Shown: positions 9,436 to 17,376 of the stretch, in pieces
Numbering within the stretch: the stretch's first letter is position 1
How the letters are laid out: the number at the start of each line of letters is the position of its first letter
Origin: Acinetobacter guerrae
GTDB lineage: Bacteria; Pseudomonadota; Gammaproteobacteria; Pseudomonadales; Moraxellaceae
Direction of reading: 5' to 3'
Length of the DNA stretch: 64,000 nucleotides
NCBI RefSeq assembly: GCF_009372255.1
Contig: NZ_LXGN01000034.1
Span: 303,401 to 367,400, forward strand
Made by a program: the position numbers and the translations under genes
Notes under the pieces: generated by a model
Told to the model about the DNA's origin: nothing
What the model saw: the letters and a program-made list of their open reading frames with translations, nothing else
Databases searched by the model: none

Positions 9436-10167
9436 TTACCAATAGAAGTTCAAACCAACTTTACCAACTGGTAACCATTGGTACTTATCATCATTACGGA
9501 TTTTGTCTTCTTCTGCTGCCAGATCTCGGTCAAAATCTGCTCCATTTACGTTAACAAAAGTTCCATTTGCACTTAAATTAACTTTTGGATTACCAGTATA
9601 GTATGCACCTACTTCCGCAAAAGCACCCCAGTTTTTATTGAATTTTGGTGCAAAACCAAAACCAACATAAGGTGCAATATTGTTCTCATAGTTCATCTTA
9701 CCGTTGACTTCACCGTTAAAGTTATAGTTATTGCCATTAACTTTAATAGTGCCATCACTAGATCGTTTAGTTAAATCATAGTCATTATCTAAATAAGCTG
9801 CACCTGCTGCTACATAAAGACCTTGTGCCCATGGATTCGCACTGGCACCCCAAGGACGAATTTCAGCGTTTAGATAAGCTAATTTATTGTCCATATCTAA
9901 ATCATATTTAGTGCCATTGATTGAAACATCATCAGTCCAAGAAATGTCACCGCCGTTATAACCTAAAGCTAACCCTACATATGGATTCGCTTGCCAAAGT
10001 AAAGCACCACCATAGCCTGTTGTACCAATTTCGGCACGAACACCCACTGGTAGTAGTTGTTTTTGATCAAAAGCATAATGATCCTGTACCACAGTATCAT
10101 CCGCCATTGTTGTACTCGCTACAGCCGCTAAAGCACTAGCAACTGCAATTAGTTTTAATGTTTTCAT
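9436..10167 (-). CDS. Outer-membrane beta-barrel protein
   Basis: A 243-residue protein with a clear signal peptide (MKTLKLIAVASALAAVAST, cleavage near TMA-DD) and no other hydrophobic helix. The mature part alternates polar and aromatic residues as a small barrel does and ends NFYW; a C-terminal aromatic residue is the usual BAM signal. Glycine/tyrosine-rich strands such as PYVGLALGYNGG and PYVGFGFAPKF support an OmpW/OmpA-barrel-like fold of about eight strands. The start is ATG 10167, since GGAG lies 6 bases upstream and would touch the earlier ATG 10173. The ligand is unknown. The 296 bases upstream are AT-rich and shared with the divergent dapD promoter. Confidence 0.75.
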   Translation of the reverse strand: MKTLKLIAVASALAAVASTTMADDTVVQDHYAFDQKQLLPVGVRAEIGTTGYGGALLWQANPYVGLALGYNGGDISWTDDVSINGTKYDLDMDNKLAYLNAEIRPWGASANPWAQGLYVAAGAAYLDNDYDLTKRSSDGTIKVNGNNYNFNGEVNGKMNYENNIAPYVGFGFAPKFNKNWGAFAEVGAYYTGNPKVNLSANGTFVNVNGADFDRDLAAEEDKIRNDDKYQWLPVGKVGLNFYW

Positions 10168-10463
10168 TGCCATCTCCTCAAAAGATTTTTATCAAACTTT
10201 CATCTAAAATGAATTTTTTTGTGTAGTGGTATCTTATGAGAAAGATAGAGCAGGTTTTATACAAGAATTGATCATTTTCCGTTAAGTTTTGATACAAATG
10301 CGTTTGGTTATTGTTTTTCAATAAAAATTATTTTTTTAATTGTGTCATTTAAGTCAATTACCAAAAACGCTTAAGTTTATCTTTTTAAATGAAACTTTGA
10401 CATTCACAAGATTATTTTTGGTAATTCGTGTAAAATTATTCAAATTTTTTTGGAAGGAAGAAC

Positions 10464-11285
10464 ATGACTCAGCTTTCTACAATCATTGAGCAAGCGTTTG
10501 AAGATCGTGCGAATTTGAGCGCAACGGATTGTCCAGCAGAAATTCGTGATGCCGTAGAGCAAGCGATTTCTGGTTTAGATAACGGTACATTGCGTGTTGC
10601 TGAAAAAATCGATGGTGAATGGGTTGTTCATCAATGGCTTAAAAAAGCAGTATTGTTATCCTTTAAATTAAATGATAACAAGCCTATCGAATCTTGTGAT
10701 TTACGTTTTTACGATAAAGTAGCAACTAAGCATGCAGGTTGGACTGAAGAACAGTTCAAAGCTGCGGGGGTACGTGTTGTACCGCCTGCTGTAGCGCGCC
10801 GTGGTAGTTTTCAGGCAAAAAATGTAGTTCTTATGCCTTCTTATGTCAATATTGGTGCTTATGTAGACGAAGGCACTATGGTTGATACATGGGCAACTGT
10901 AGGTTCATGTGCGCAAATTGGTAAAAATGTTCACTTATCTGGCGGTGTAGGGATTGGTGGTGTTTTAGAGCCTTTACAAGCGAACCCAACGATTATTGAA
11001 GATAATTGTTTTATCGGGGCACGTTCTGAAATTGTTGAAGGTGTGATTGTTGAAGAAGGTTCTGTGATTTCAATGGGCGTATTCATTGGTCAATCAACCA
11101 AAATCTTTGATCGTGAAACTGGCGAAATTCACTATGGCCGTGTACCAGCAGGCTCAGTGGTTGTTGCGGGTAGTCTTCCATCAAAATGCGGTACTTATAG
11201 CCTTTATGCTGCGGTAATCGTGAAAAAAGTGGATGCCAAAACTCGTGCTAAAACCAGTTTGAACGATTTACTTCGCGCTGACTAA
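10464..11285 (+). CDS. dapD: 2,3,4,5-tetrahydropyridine-2,6-dicarboxylate N-succinyltransferase
   Basis: DapD succinylates tetrahydrodipicolinate in the lysine/diaminopimelate pathway, supplying both lysine and peptidoglycan cross-links. The 273-residue protein has the helical N-terminal domain and the left-handed beta-helix seen as repeated hexapeptides ([20 protein letters not shown], then [20 protein letters not shown]). The [10 protein letters not shown] segment and the [20 protein letters not shown] region are standard. GGAAGGAA precedes the ATG. It is first in a run of same-strand genes with queE and queC. Confidence 0.97.
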   Translation: MTQLSTIIEQAFEDRANLSATDCPAEIRDAVEQAISGLDNGTLRVAEKIDGEWVVHQWLKKAVLLSFKLNDNKPIESCDLRFYDKVATKHAGWTEEQFKAAGVRVVPPAVARRGSFQAKNVVLMPSYVNIGAYVDEGTMVDTWATVGSCAQIGKNVHLSGGVGIGGVLEPLQANPTIIEDNCFIGARSEIVEGVIVEEGSVISMGVFIGQSTKIFDRETGEIHYGRVPAGSVVVAGSLPSKCGTYSLYAAVIVKKVDAKTRAKTSLNDLLRAD

Positions 11286-11319
11286 TTGCATTTATTTGCG
11301 GAGCTTAATTGTTCCTCGT

Positions 11320-11357
11320 CTCTACGCTCAAATCTGATCGTAGGGATTTTTGTTTTC
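11320..11357 (+). terminator. Candidate weak hairpin between dapD and queE
   Basis: A 7-bp stem (11320-11326 with 11339-11345, one G-U pair) encloses a 12-base loop and is followed by a T-rich stretch. It could be a partial terminator for dapD or a leader structure for queE. It does not match the preQ1 riboswitch layout closely enough to call one. Confidence 0.4.
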
Positions 11358-11377
11358 TAAAATGTGGTATTTCTGCA

Positions 11378-12088
11378 ATGACTTCTCTACGTTCAACGAC
11401 TATTCCGGTATCAGATCCTGCGGCGGGTCTTCGCATTACGGAAATTTTTTATTCCTTGCAAGGAGAAGCTAATACCGCAGGTTTGCCCACTGTTTTTATT
11501 CGTTTAACAGGCTGCCCTTTACGCTGTACTTATTGTGATACCACATATTCTTTTGAGGGTGGTGAGCGTCAGTCTCTAGATCAGATTATCGAAACAGCTT
11601 TATCGTTTAAGACACCTTATATTTGCGTTACAGGTGGTGAACCTCTTGCTCAACCTAATTGTTTGCATTTATTGACACGATTATCAGATTTGGGCTGTCA
11701 GGTATCTTTGGAAACCAGTGGAGCACTGGATGTATCTAAAGTTGACCCTCGCGTATCTAAAGTTTTAGATTTAAAGACCCCCACGTCTGGTGAAGAAAAA
11801 CGTAATCTTTTGACCAATCTGGATTATTTGACTCAGCATGATCAAATTAAATTTGTGATTTGTAACCGTGAAGATTATGAATGGTCAAGACAGCAATTAA
11901 ATGATTATCAACTTGATCAAAAAGTCAGTACAGTGTGGTTTTCCCCTGCTTTTGCAGTTGAAAAAACTTCGGTTAAACTACCCCAGTTAGCGCGTGATAT
12001 GGCGCAATGGATTCTAAATGACCATCTCCCAGTACGTTTTCAATTGCAATTACACAAATTGCTTTGGAACGATGAAACAGGTCGTTAA
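11378..12088 (+). CDS. queE: 7-carboxy-7-deazaguanine synthase QueE
   Basis: QueE is a radical-SAM enzyme that contracts 6-carboxytetrahydropterin to 7-carboxy-7-deazaguanine on the way to preQ0 and queuosine. The CxxxCxxC cluster site appears as CPLRCTYC (about residues 46-53), preceded by FYSLQGEA, typical of QueE, and followed by the SAM motif VTGGEPL. The ATG 11378 gives 236 residues and places the family core at the usual distance from the N-terminus; a TTG at 11309 would add 23 residues coded by the leader hairpin. A strong ribosome binding site is not obvious. queC follows after 38 bases. Confidence 0.93.
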   Translation: MTSLRSTTIPVSDPAAGLRITEIFYSLQGEANTAGLPTVFIRLTGCPLRCTYCDTTYSFEGGERQSLDQIIETALSFKTPYICVTGGEPLAQPNCLHLLTRLSDLGCQVSLETSGALDVSKVDPRVSKVLDLKTPTSGEEKRNLLTNLDYLTQHDQIKFVICNREDYEWSRQQLNDYQLDQKVSTVWFSPAFAVEKTSVKLPQLARDMAQWILNDHLPVRFQLQLHKLLWNDETGR

Positions 12089-12126
12089 TCCAGTTTATTT
12101 TGTTAGTTATTTTTGGAGAATATCAT

Positions 12127-12795
12127 ATGCGCCCTCGTGCCATTGTTTTATTATCAGGCGGCTTAGACTCGACGACTTGCCTAGCTTGGGCACAAGCGCG
12201 TTATGAATGTATGGCGCTCAGTTTCATGTATGGACAACGTTCTACCACTGAACTGGATGCAGCCAAAGCACTTGCTCAACGCGCTGGAGTTGAACATCGT
12301 GTTATCAATATTGATTTGGGAAATTTAGGGGGTTCTGCCCTGACCGATCATAATATCGATGTGCCTGACCATGAGCAAGAAGGTATTCCTATTACCTATG
12401 TACCAGCCCGTAATACCATCTTTTTATCTTATGCACTTGCTGCTGCCGAAGTTTTTGGAGCTGAAGCGATTGTGATTGGTATTAATGCGGTTGACTATTC
12501 AGGATATCCAGACTGCCGTCCAGAATACATCGACGCCTTTACAAATATGGCACGATTGGCAACAAAAGCAGGTGTAGAAGGAAAACCTCTTACATTTGAA
12601 ACACCTTTGTTACATTTATCCAAAGCGAATATTATACGTTTAGGTATTGAACATGGCGTAGACTATAGTCAAACTGTCTCATGCTATCAGGCGGATGCTG
12701 AAGGTCGTGCATGTGGGAAATGTGATAGTTGCCGTTTACGTAAACAAGGGTTTATTGAAGCTGGCGTCGCAGATCCTACACGCTATATACCATAA
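12127..12795 (+). CDS. queC: 7-cyano-7-deazaguanine synthase QueC
   Basis: QueC converts 7-carboxy-7-deazaguanine to preQ0 using ATP and ammonia. The PP-loop ATP-binding motif [10 protein letters not shown] starts about residue 8. The C-terminal zinc site has four cysteines in the stretch [20 protein letters not shown] 12127 has GGAG about 10 bases upstream, while the start at 12100 lacks this. The gene directly follows queE, so two successive steps of the queuosine pathway are adjacent. QueD, QueF and Tgt are not in this window. Confidence 0.96.
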   Translation: MRPRAIVLLSGGLDSTTCLAWAQARYECMALSFMYGQRSTTELDAAKALAQRAGVEHRVINIDLGNLGGSALTDHNIDVPDHEQEGIPITYVPARNTIFLSYALAAAEVFGAEAIVIGINAVDYSGYPDCRPEYIDAFTNMARLATKAGVEGKPLTFETPLLHLSKANIIRLGIEHGVDYSQTVSCYQADAEGRACGKCDSCRLRKQGFIEAGVADPTRYIP

Positions 12796-12811
12796 TAATC
12801 AGGTAATATTT

Positions 12812-13222
12812 ATGAAATTATTCAACACAAAACTTATCCTTTCTTCAATTATGGCTGCTGCTGCATTTACAGCAACGCTTACCCATGCTGCGGATGAAAA
12901 CAAGCTGCAACAAGCCTACAAGAGCACAAATGTTAAAGGTGCTTTAATTAACCTTTGTAAAGACGAAACAGGTAAAGGCAATAAACTCTCTGCTGCTGAA
13001 GTTAATAAATATTGTACTTGTGCAGTAGAAGCAGACGGTAAAATGACAAATGCACAAAAATGGGAAGTACAAAGTGCTATTAATGCCAAGAAAAGCCCAA
13101 GCTCTCTAGCATTTGTACAACAGCAAAATAAAGATCTTCAAGCCTGCTTTGGCCCACAACTTACCGGTAAGTTAAAAGGCTTAACTGAAGAAGCAATGAA
13201 GTCTGCTCAAGGCAAGAAATAA
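12812..13222 (+). CDS. Small secreted protein with paired cysteines, unknown function
   Basis: A 136-residue protein with a clear signal peptide (MKLFNTKLILSSIMAAAAFT, cleavage near THA-AD), so the mature part is periplasmic. Four cysteines remain: INLCKDE, YCTCAVEA (a CxC pair) and QACFGPQ, enough for two disulfides. The rest is lysine-rich and mainly helical. AGGT lies 8 bases before the ATG. It follows queC by 16 bases and could be read through from it, though a functional link to queuosine is not evident. I do not recognise a named family. Confidence 0.7.
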   Translation: MKLFNTKLILSSIMAAAAFTATLTHAADENKLQQAYKSTNVKGALINLCKDETGKGNKLSAAEVNKYCTCAVEADGKMTNAQKWEVQSAINAKKSPSSLAFVQQQNKDLQACFGPQLTGKLKGLTEEAMKSAQGKK

Positions 13223-13241
13223 GCAGAACTGATGTGATTTG

Positions 13242-13268
13242 CTAGCCACTTTATGTGGCTAGTTTTTT
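13242..13268 (+). terminator. Intrinsic terminator after the small secreted protein
   Basis: An 8-bp perfect stem (13242-13249 with 13255-13262) and a TTTAT loop are followed by six T residues, closing the dapD/que transcript before the peroxiredoxin gene. Confidence 0.85.
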
Positions 13269-13290
13269 ATGGAAAATATGGAGAATAATA

Positions 13291-13749
13291 ATGAGCATTG
13301 AAAATATTTCATTACCCAATCAAACTTTCCCAACAACGCATGGCGAAATTAATTTGGCAGATGTCGCTGCCGAATGGTTAATTATTTACTTCTATCCAAA
13401 AGATTCGACACCAGGTTGCACCACCCAAGCCGTTGGATTTTCATCTTTAAAAGATCAGTTTGATGCATTGGGTGCAACTGTAATTGGTGTATCTCGTGAT
13501 TCAGTCAAAGCCCATCAAAACTTCACTGAAAAGCAATCTTTGAGTATCGATTTAATAAGTGATAAAGATGAAATTCTTTGCCAACACTTCGATGTGATTA
13601 AAGAAAAAAATATGTATGGTAAAAAAGTGATGGGCATTGAGCGATCAACTTTTATTTTTCATAATAAACAATTAGTTAAAAGTTATCGCAAAGTCAAGGC
13701 CGCAGGACATGCTGAACAAGTTTTGGAAGATTTAAAAACCCTCCAATAA
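13291..13749 (+). CDS. bcp: Bcp/PrxQ-type peroxiredoxin
   Basis: A thioredoxin-fold thiol peroxidase that reduces hydroperoxides, acting in the cytoplasm (no signal peptide). The peroxidatic cysteine lies in FYPKDSTPGCTTQAVGF (about residue 43). The usual PrxQ resolving cysteine five residues later is replaced here, since the motif reads CTTQAVG rather than CxxxxC. One more cysteine exists (EILCQHFD). ATG 13291 is preceded by GGAG; the start at 13255 falls within the preceding terminator. Length, 152 residues, is normal. Confidence 0.9.
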   Translation: MSIENISLPNQTFPTTHGEINLADVAAEWLIIYFYPKDSTPGCTTQAVGFSSLKDQFDALGATVIGVSRDSVKAHQNFTEKQSLSIDLISDKDEILCQHFDVIKEKNMYGKKVMGIERSTFIFHNKQLVKSYRKVKAAGHAEQVLEDLKTLQ

Positions 13750-13769
13750 GACCTGTTCAATGATTTTAA

Positions 13770-13800
13770 GATGTAGCATCCTTGCATCTACGCTACATCT
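13770..13800. terminator. Inverted repeat between convergent bcp and nadM
   Basis: A 9-bp inverted repeat (13770-13778 with 13792-13800) sits between two convergent genes. A T-run is weak on either side, so termination is plausible but less certain than for the other hairpins. Confidence 0.5.
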
Positions 13801-13821
13801 TATTCAAGCTACTTTTAATGC

Positions 13822-14388
13822 TTAAACCAGATTTGATTTATCATCTCGCAAATATTTTTCTTGTAATTGCCGATAGATTGAAGATTTCTGAAAATTTTCC
13901 AAAAACTGAATAGTTCCCTTTGGAAACGCCTGTTTTTGGATTTCACCACGATAATATGCTTCCCGTATTGGGGTTGCTGACATAGATTCTTTTAAACTGT
14001 CTAACTCAACCATGATCCATTCTGGAAAAAGTTTTAGATAATACGAAGATTCATCTTTAAAATGTCCGATCAACCCAATTTTGCTATTTGGCTGAACAAT
14101 TTGATTTACCCGTAGTTTTACCTGCTTAACCCATTTTTCATCATCATAAACATCAATCACATGTACAAAATGAATCCTTTTTTGGTCATCTTCCGAAAAG
14201 TTAGATAAAATCATTTCTTCACGTTCTTCTGCCAAAAAGGGATTTTTAATATTGCGCTCAGGTTGTGCAGATCCTAAAGCCAAAATAACGTTCTGACTTT
14301 GTTGTAATGCAATTTCAACGGTTTGCATATGAGCCAGATGGAACGGCTGGAAACGCCCAATAAAAACGAGATAATCAAATGTGTACAT
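13822..14388 (-). CDS. nadM: Nicotinamide-nucleotide adenylyltransferase NadM
   Basis: A nucleotidyltransferase-fold enzyme joining NMN and ATP into NAD+. The ATP-binding motif reads GRFQPFHLAHM near the N-terminus, and the C-terminal signature SMSATPIRE matches the ISATxxR motif. The start ATG 14388 (MYTFDYLVFIGRF) puts the Rossmann strand at the very N-terminus as expected; the longer frame adds 13 residues without support. Acinetobacter is known to use a NadM enzyme for NMN salvage rather than deamidation. No fused Nudix domain is visible; the protein ends after 188 residues. Confidence 0.8.
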   Translation of the reverse strand: MYTFDYLVFIGRFQPFHLAHMQTVEIALQQSQNVILALGSAQPERNIKNPFLAEEREEMILSNFSEDDQKRIHFVHVIDVYDDEKWVKQVKLRVNQIVQPNSKIGLIGHFKDESSYYLKLFPEWIMVELDSLKESMSATPIREAYYRGEIQKQAFPKGTIQFLENFQKSSIYRQLQEKYLRDDKSNLV

Positions 14389-14490
14389 AAGCCAACTTAA
14401 TTTTTTTATGAACTCACCAGTAGTCATTTACAATCAAATTTACGACATAATGGCAAACATAAACCCAAGATTGAAAGCAAGGATAGTACG

Positions 14491-15291
14491 ATGACACTTC
14501 GCTGTATTCAACAACCCCATCAACATTTAAATGCAAAACTTGAAAATGGCATCCTGACTTTAGCCATAAATCGCCCTGAAGCTAAAAATGCGCTATACGG
14601 TGAATTGTATTTATGGATTGCTCAAGCACTTGATGAAGCAGATCAATCCAACCAAGTTCGTGTTGTTATTTTACGTGGCGCAGATGCAGATTTTTCAGCA
14701 GGAAATGACATGAAAGACTTTATGTCATTTATTCAAAAACCGCATGAAGGTAAAGCAGGAGATCAGCCTCCTTTTGTTTTACTTAAATCTGCTGCCAAAT
14801 TATCTAAACCACTTATAGTTGCCATTAAAGGGGTTGCTATTGGTATTGGTGTGACTATCTTATTACACGCTGATATTGTATATGCCGATCAAACTGCGCT
14901 ATTCCAGATTCCATTTGTAAGTCTCGGTTTATCTCCTGAAGGTGCTGCAAGTCGTTTATTGGTGAAACAAGCAGGTTATCACCGTGCCGCAGAGCTTTTA
15001 TTTACTGCCAAAAAATTTAACGCTGAAGTTGCTGAAAAAGCGGGACTGGTCAATCAAATCAGTGAGGATGTTTATGCATTGGCTGAACAAACCGCCCAAC
15101 AATTGGCTGCCCTACCACTTGCATCTATTAAGCAATCTAAAGCTCTCATGAAACACGATCTTGATGAGATTGTGCAATGTGTTGATGACGAAGCCGAGAT
15201 TTTCATGCAACGTGTACGCTCGCCAGAAATGAAAGAAGCTGTACAAGCTTTTATGGAAAAGCGTAAGCCAGATTTTTCTCAGTTTGATTAA
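14491..15291 (+). CDS. Enoyl-CoA hydratase/isomerase family protein
   Basis: A crotonase-fold enzyme of 266 residues. The oxyanion-hole segments are visible as DADFSAGNDMKDFM (about residue 70) and KGVAIGIGVTILLHADIVYA (about residue 112). The second catalytic position lies in SLGLSPEGAASRLL, with a glutamate. This pattern fits 2-enoyl-CoA hydratases or isomerases; the substrate cannot be set from sequence. It is monocistronic, with a large hairpin in the 171-base gap after it. Confidence 0.85.
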   Translation: MTLRCIQQPHQHLNAKLENGILTLAINRPEAKNALYGELYLWIAQALDEADQSNQVRVVILRGADADFSAGNDMKDFMSFIQKPHEGKAGDQPPFVLLKSAAKLSKPLIVAIKGVAIGIGVTILLHADIVYADQTALFQIPFVSLGLSPEGAASRLLVKQAGYHRAAELLFTAKKFNAEVAEKAGLVNQISEDVYALAEQTAQQLAALPLASIKQSKALMKHDLDEIVQCVDDEAEIFMQRVRSPEMKEAVQAFMEKRKPDFSQFD

Positions 15292-15324
15292 ATCGGTGTC
15301 GTGAATAGCAAATAGATTAAATAT

Positions 15325-15397
15325 TCCTGAGAATTAAATTCTGCGTTTAAAAATCATTTAATGAAACGCAGTTAATCTCAGGAACTACACTTTTTTA
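15325..15397 (+). terminator. Large two-tier stem-loop after the enoyl-CoA hydratase gene
   Basis: An outer 8-bp stem (15325-15332 with 15376-15383) encloses an inner 8-bp stem (15341-15348 with 15364-15371). The outer right arm is followed, seven bases on, by six T residues. It may be a terminator or an RNA-stabilising structure. Confidence 0.55.
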
Positions 15398-15462
15398 CCC
15401 GCATAAAATAATTGAGTGATATCCTCATTCATGATCTTTAACGACTCAATATTTGAACTATT

Positions 15463-16248
15463 ATGGCAAATTCAGAAACACTTTCTCAAAACTCCCAATC
15501 AGATTCGGATAAAACACGTTATTTTGAACCTGCACCACAAGATATCGATGTAGAAAACTTTCGTAAAGTGGTTGAAAGTCGCCGATCTGTACGCAAATTC
15601 ACCGATAAAGCCATTCCAACCGAAGTGCTTGACGCATGTCTTGACTTGGCGCTTCTTGCACCAAATTCCTCCAATTTACAACCATGGACATTTTATGTTG
15701 TACAAAATGCGGGCAAGAAGAAGCAGTTAGTTAAAGCTTGCTTGGGTCAACTTGCTGCAAAAACGGCTGCAGAACTTATTGTATGTGTTGCACGAACAGA
15801 TCGTGTCGATGAAATGGCGAAAAAGAATATTTCAGAATTTCCATTTCCTGAAGCCCCTGAAATGGTTAAAAAATACTATCGTTTCATTCCTTATAACTAT
15901 AAAACTGGTTATTTCAATGCACTCGGTAACTTTAAAAAAGTTGCCTTTAAAGTGGCACGTAGCCTAGATAAACAACTTCCTGTCACTGCATTTAACCCTG
16001 CCGATGCACAGCTTTGGGCAAGTAAAACCACCGCATTGGCTTGTGAAAATCTGGTGCTTTCACTACGCGCTTATGGTTTTGATAGTTGTATGATGGAGGG
16101 TTTTGATGAGCCGATGGTTCGTAAAATATTAAAACTCAATGATCAGCAATTCCCCGTGATGGTCATTGGCGCAGGCGAACGTGCTAAAGACGGTGTGTTC
16201 TTCCCTCAATATCGTTTTGACCGCGATTTATTTATTCAAAAAGTTTAA
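15463..16248 (+). CDS. Nitroreductase family protein
   Basis: A flavin-dependent oxidoreductase-fold protein of 261 residues. After a low-complexity N-terminal 30 residues the FMN-binding signature is seen as VESRRSVRKFTDKAIP (about residues 36-51), followed by ALLAPNSSNLQPWTFYVV. The C-terminal segment ALACENLVLSLRAYGFDSC and VMVIGAGER complete the fold. The protein is longer than many nitroreductases because of an insert around residues 115-165. The electron acceptor is unknown. Its stop abuts the stop of the convergent NIF3-like gene with no base between. Confidence 0.85.
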   Translation: MANSETLSQNSQSDSDKTRYFEPAPQDIDVENFRKVVESRRSVRKFTDKAIPTEVLDACLDLALLAPNSSNLQPWTFYVVQNAGKKKQLVKACLGQLAAKTAAELIVCVARTDRVDEMAKKNISEFPFPEAPEMVKKYYRFIPYNYKTGYFNALGNFKKVAFKVARSLDKQLPVTAFNPADAQLWASKTTALACENLVLSLRAYGFDSCMMEGFDEPMVRKILKLNDQQFPVMVIGAGERAKDGVFFPQYRFDRDLFIQKV

Positions 16249-16563
16249 TTATTGAATATCTAAGATTTGAATAAACTCAAAAGCAGGCTCTTCGTATGGA
16301 TGGCTTGCTTTTAATGCCGTTGCAACTGCACTGGCATTTTTTTCGGGAACAATGGTTTCCACTCTCCATTCTTCGAGCTGTTCCAATTCATCCAATTTGC
16401 CTAAAAATGGATTTGCACCTTTAACTGGCTTGAACTGCCCTATACCTTTCACTTGCCATGCGCAATGTTGATAGTTACCGATTCCACCTGCTCCAGCTTC
16501 AAAAATAGCTTGTTTAGTCAATTCAAGATGAGATTCAGGTACGTAATAAATCAGTTTAAGCAT
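16249..16563 (-). CDS. NIF3/YqfO-insert-like protein
   Basis: A 104-residue protein that corresponds to the ferredoxin-like insert domain of YqfO/NIF3 proteins on its own. The start MLKLIYYVPESHLE and the motifs AGAGGIGNYQHCAWQ and ASHPYEEPAFEFIQI are the typical beginning, middle and end of that domain. The metal-binding NIF3 halves are absent. Such stand-alone versions are common in gammaproteobacteria; function is unknown, possibly signal or metal sensing. It is convergent with the nitroreductase gene. Confidence 0.8.
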   Translation of the reverse strand: MLKLIYYVPESHLELTKQAIFEAGAGGIGNYQHCAWQVKGIGQFKPVKGANPFLGKLDELEQLEEWRVETIVPEKNASAVATALKASHPYEEPAFEFIQILDIQ

Positions 16564-16624
16564 AATCCGATATAAGATGAATACGTTAGGTTTATCTTAA
16601 ACGATTTAGTTTCAGGATTAATCG

Positions 16625-16741
16625 TTATGATTGTAAAACCAGATAATTTCCTAAAATCCATAACAATTCGGCTGTAATAACCGCACCAAACCACATCCAG
16701 CCTTTGCGTTTTCGAGATCGCATTTGGTTATTTTTTTCCAT
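16625..16741 (-). CDS. Small membrane protein, 38 residues
   Basis: A short frame in an otherwise empty 324-base gap. It begins MEKNNQMRSRKRKGWMWF, strongly basic, then has one hydrophobic helix (GAVITAELLWILGNYLVL) and ends QS. GGAG sits 8 bases before the ATG. The basic N-terminus followed by a helix predicts a single-pass inner-membrane protein with its N-terminus in the cytoplasm. The ribosome binding site and sharp basic/hydrophobic division make it unlikely to be chance. Function is unknown. The rest of the gap (16742-16887) holds only AT-rich sequence. Confidence 0.65.
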   Translation of the reverse strand: MEKNNQMRSRKRKGWMWFGAVITAELLWILGNYLVLQS

Positions 16742-16887
16742 GCATTAACTCCAATTTCATATTTGTTCTGATGTCTAGTAAATGCAAAACTTATACCAAC
16801 CTAAGCGAAGTAAAAAATCAAAGCATCTAAATGTATTTATGAAATGATTTTTATTGATTGGGTTATTTATATTTTATAAACATTTTA

Positions 16888-17307
16888 TTACTTTTTATGA
16901 GTGTCGAAGAAAGTTCTAAGAAAAGTAAGCGCTTCTTTAAAAATTTCATGCCAATCTTCACTTGGTTCTTCATGCACTGAATACCAGAAGAATTCAAATG
17001 TTAAGCCTCCATCATCAAGACAGAAGTAAGTCCATGTATCTGGCGCAGTTTGATCTATTTCACAGTAATAAAAATACCAATCTTGTTGAGTAGATTTGAG
17101 GACGAGGCTTCCTATAAATTTTGGATTATCTCGTGCAATCAAACCAGATTCTTCATATAACTCACGAATTGCAGCATTTTCATAGGTTTCATTTGGCTCT
17201 ATGCTCCCTTTCACCAATTGCAGGCCTGCTAAAGGATGCCTGAAAGCCAATATTTCTAAAGTCTGTGCTTTTCGTCTTATTAGAATTGGAACGACTTTTT
17301 TAATCAT
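16888..17307 (-). CDS. Nudix hydrolase
   Basis: A 139-residue Nudix-fold pyrophosphohydrolase. The complete Nudix box is present as G-x5-E-x7-REL-x-EESGL (starting GSIEPNE at about residue 33), so metal binding and catalysis should be intact. The substrate cannot be read from sequence. ATG 17307 was chosen because the upstream ATG 17367 would code through the purL terminator hairpin. It lies 70 bases after purL on the same strand, beyond that terminator, so it is probably expressed at a lower level or from its own promoter. Confidence 0.85.
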   Translation of the reverse strand: MIKKVVPILIRRKAQTLEILAFRHPLAGLQLVKGSIEPNETYENAAIRELYEESGLIARDNPKFIGSLVLKSTQQDWYFYYCEIDQTAPDTWTYFCLDDGGLTFEFFWYSVHEEPSEDWHEIFKEALTFLRTFFDTHKK

Positions 17308-17320
17308 TGTAAACCCAATA

Positions 17321-17361
17321 AAAAAACCATCTTTGATTGATTTAATCAAAGATGGTTTTTT
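17321..17361 (-). terminator. Strong intrinsic terminator after purL
   Basis: Perfect 18-bp arms (17321-17338 and 17344-17361) with a five-base loop and a T-run on the minus strand. It ends the purL transcript and would also stop plus-strand transcripts. Confidence 0.93.
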
Positions 17362-17376
17362 AATCACTAATTTATA

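Noticed and set aside
11286..11377. preQ1 riboswitch before queE
   Set aside because: The leader has a hairpin but not the conserved short stem, C-rich loop and A-rich tail of preQ1 class I; downstream genes are for preQ0 synthesis, so I looked specifically.
17308..17367. Upstream start of the Nudix gene
   Set aside because: These codons are the purL terminator hairpin; 18-bp perfect arms show it is not coding sequence.
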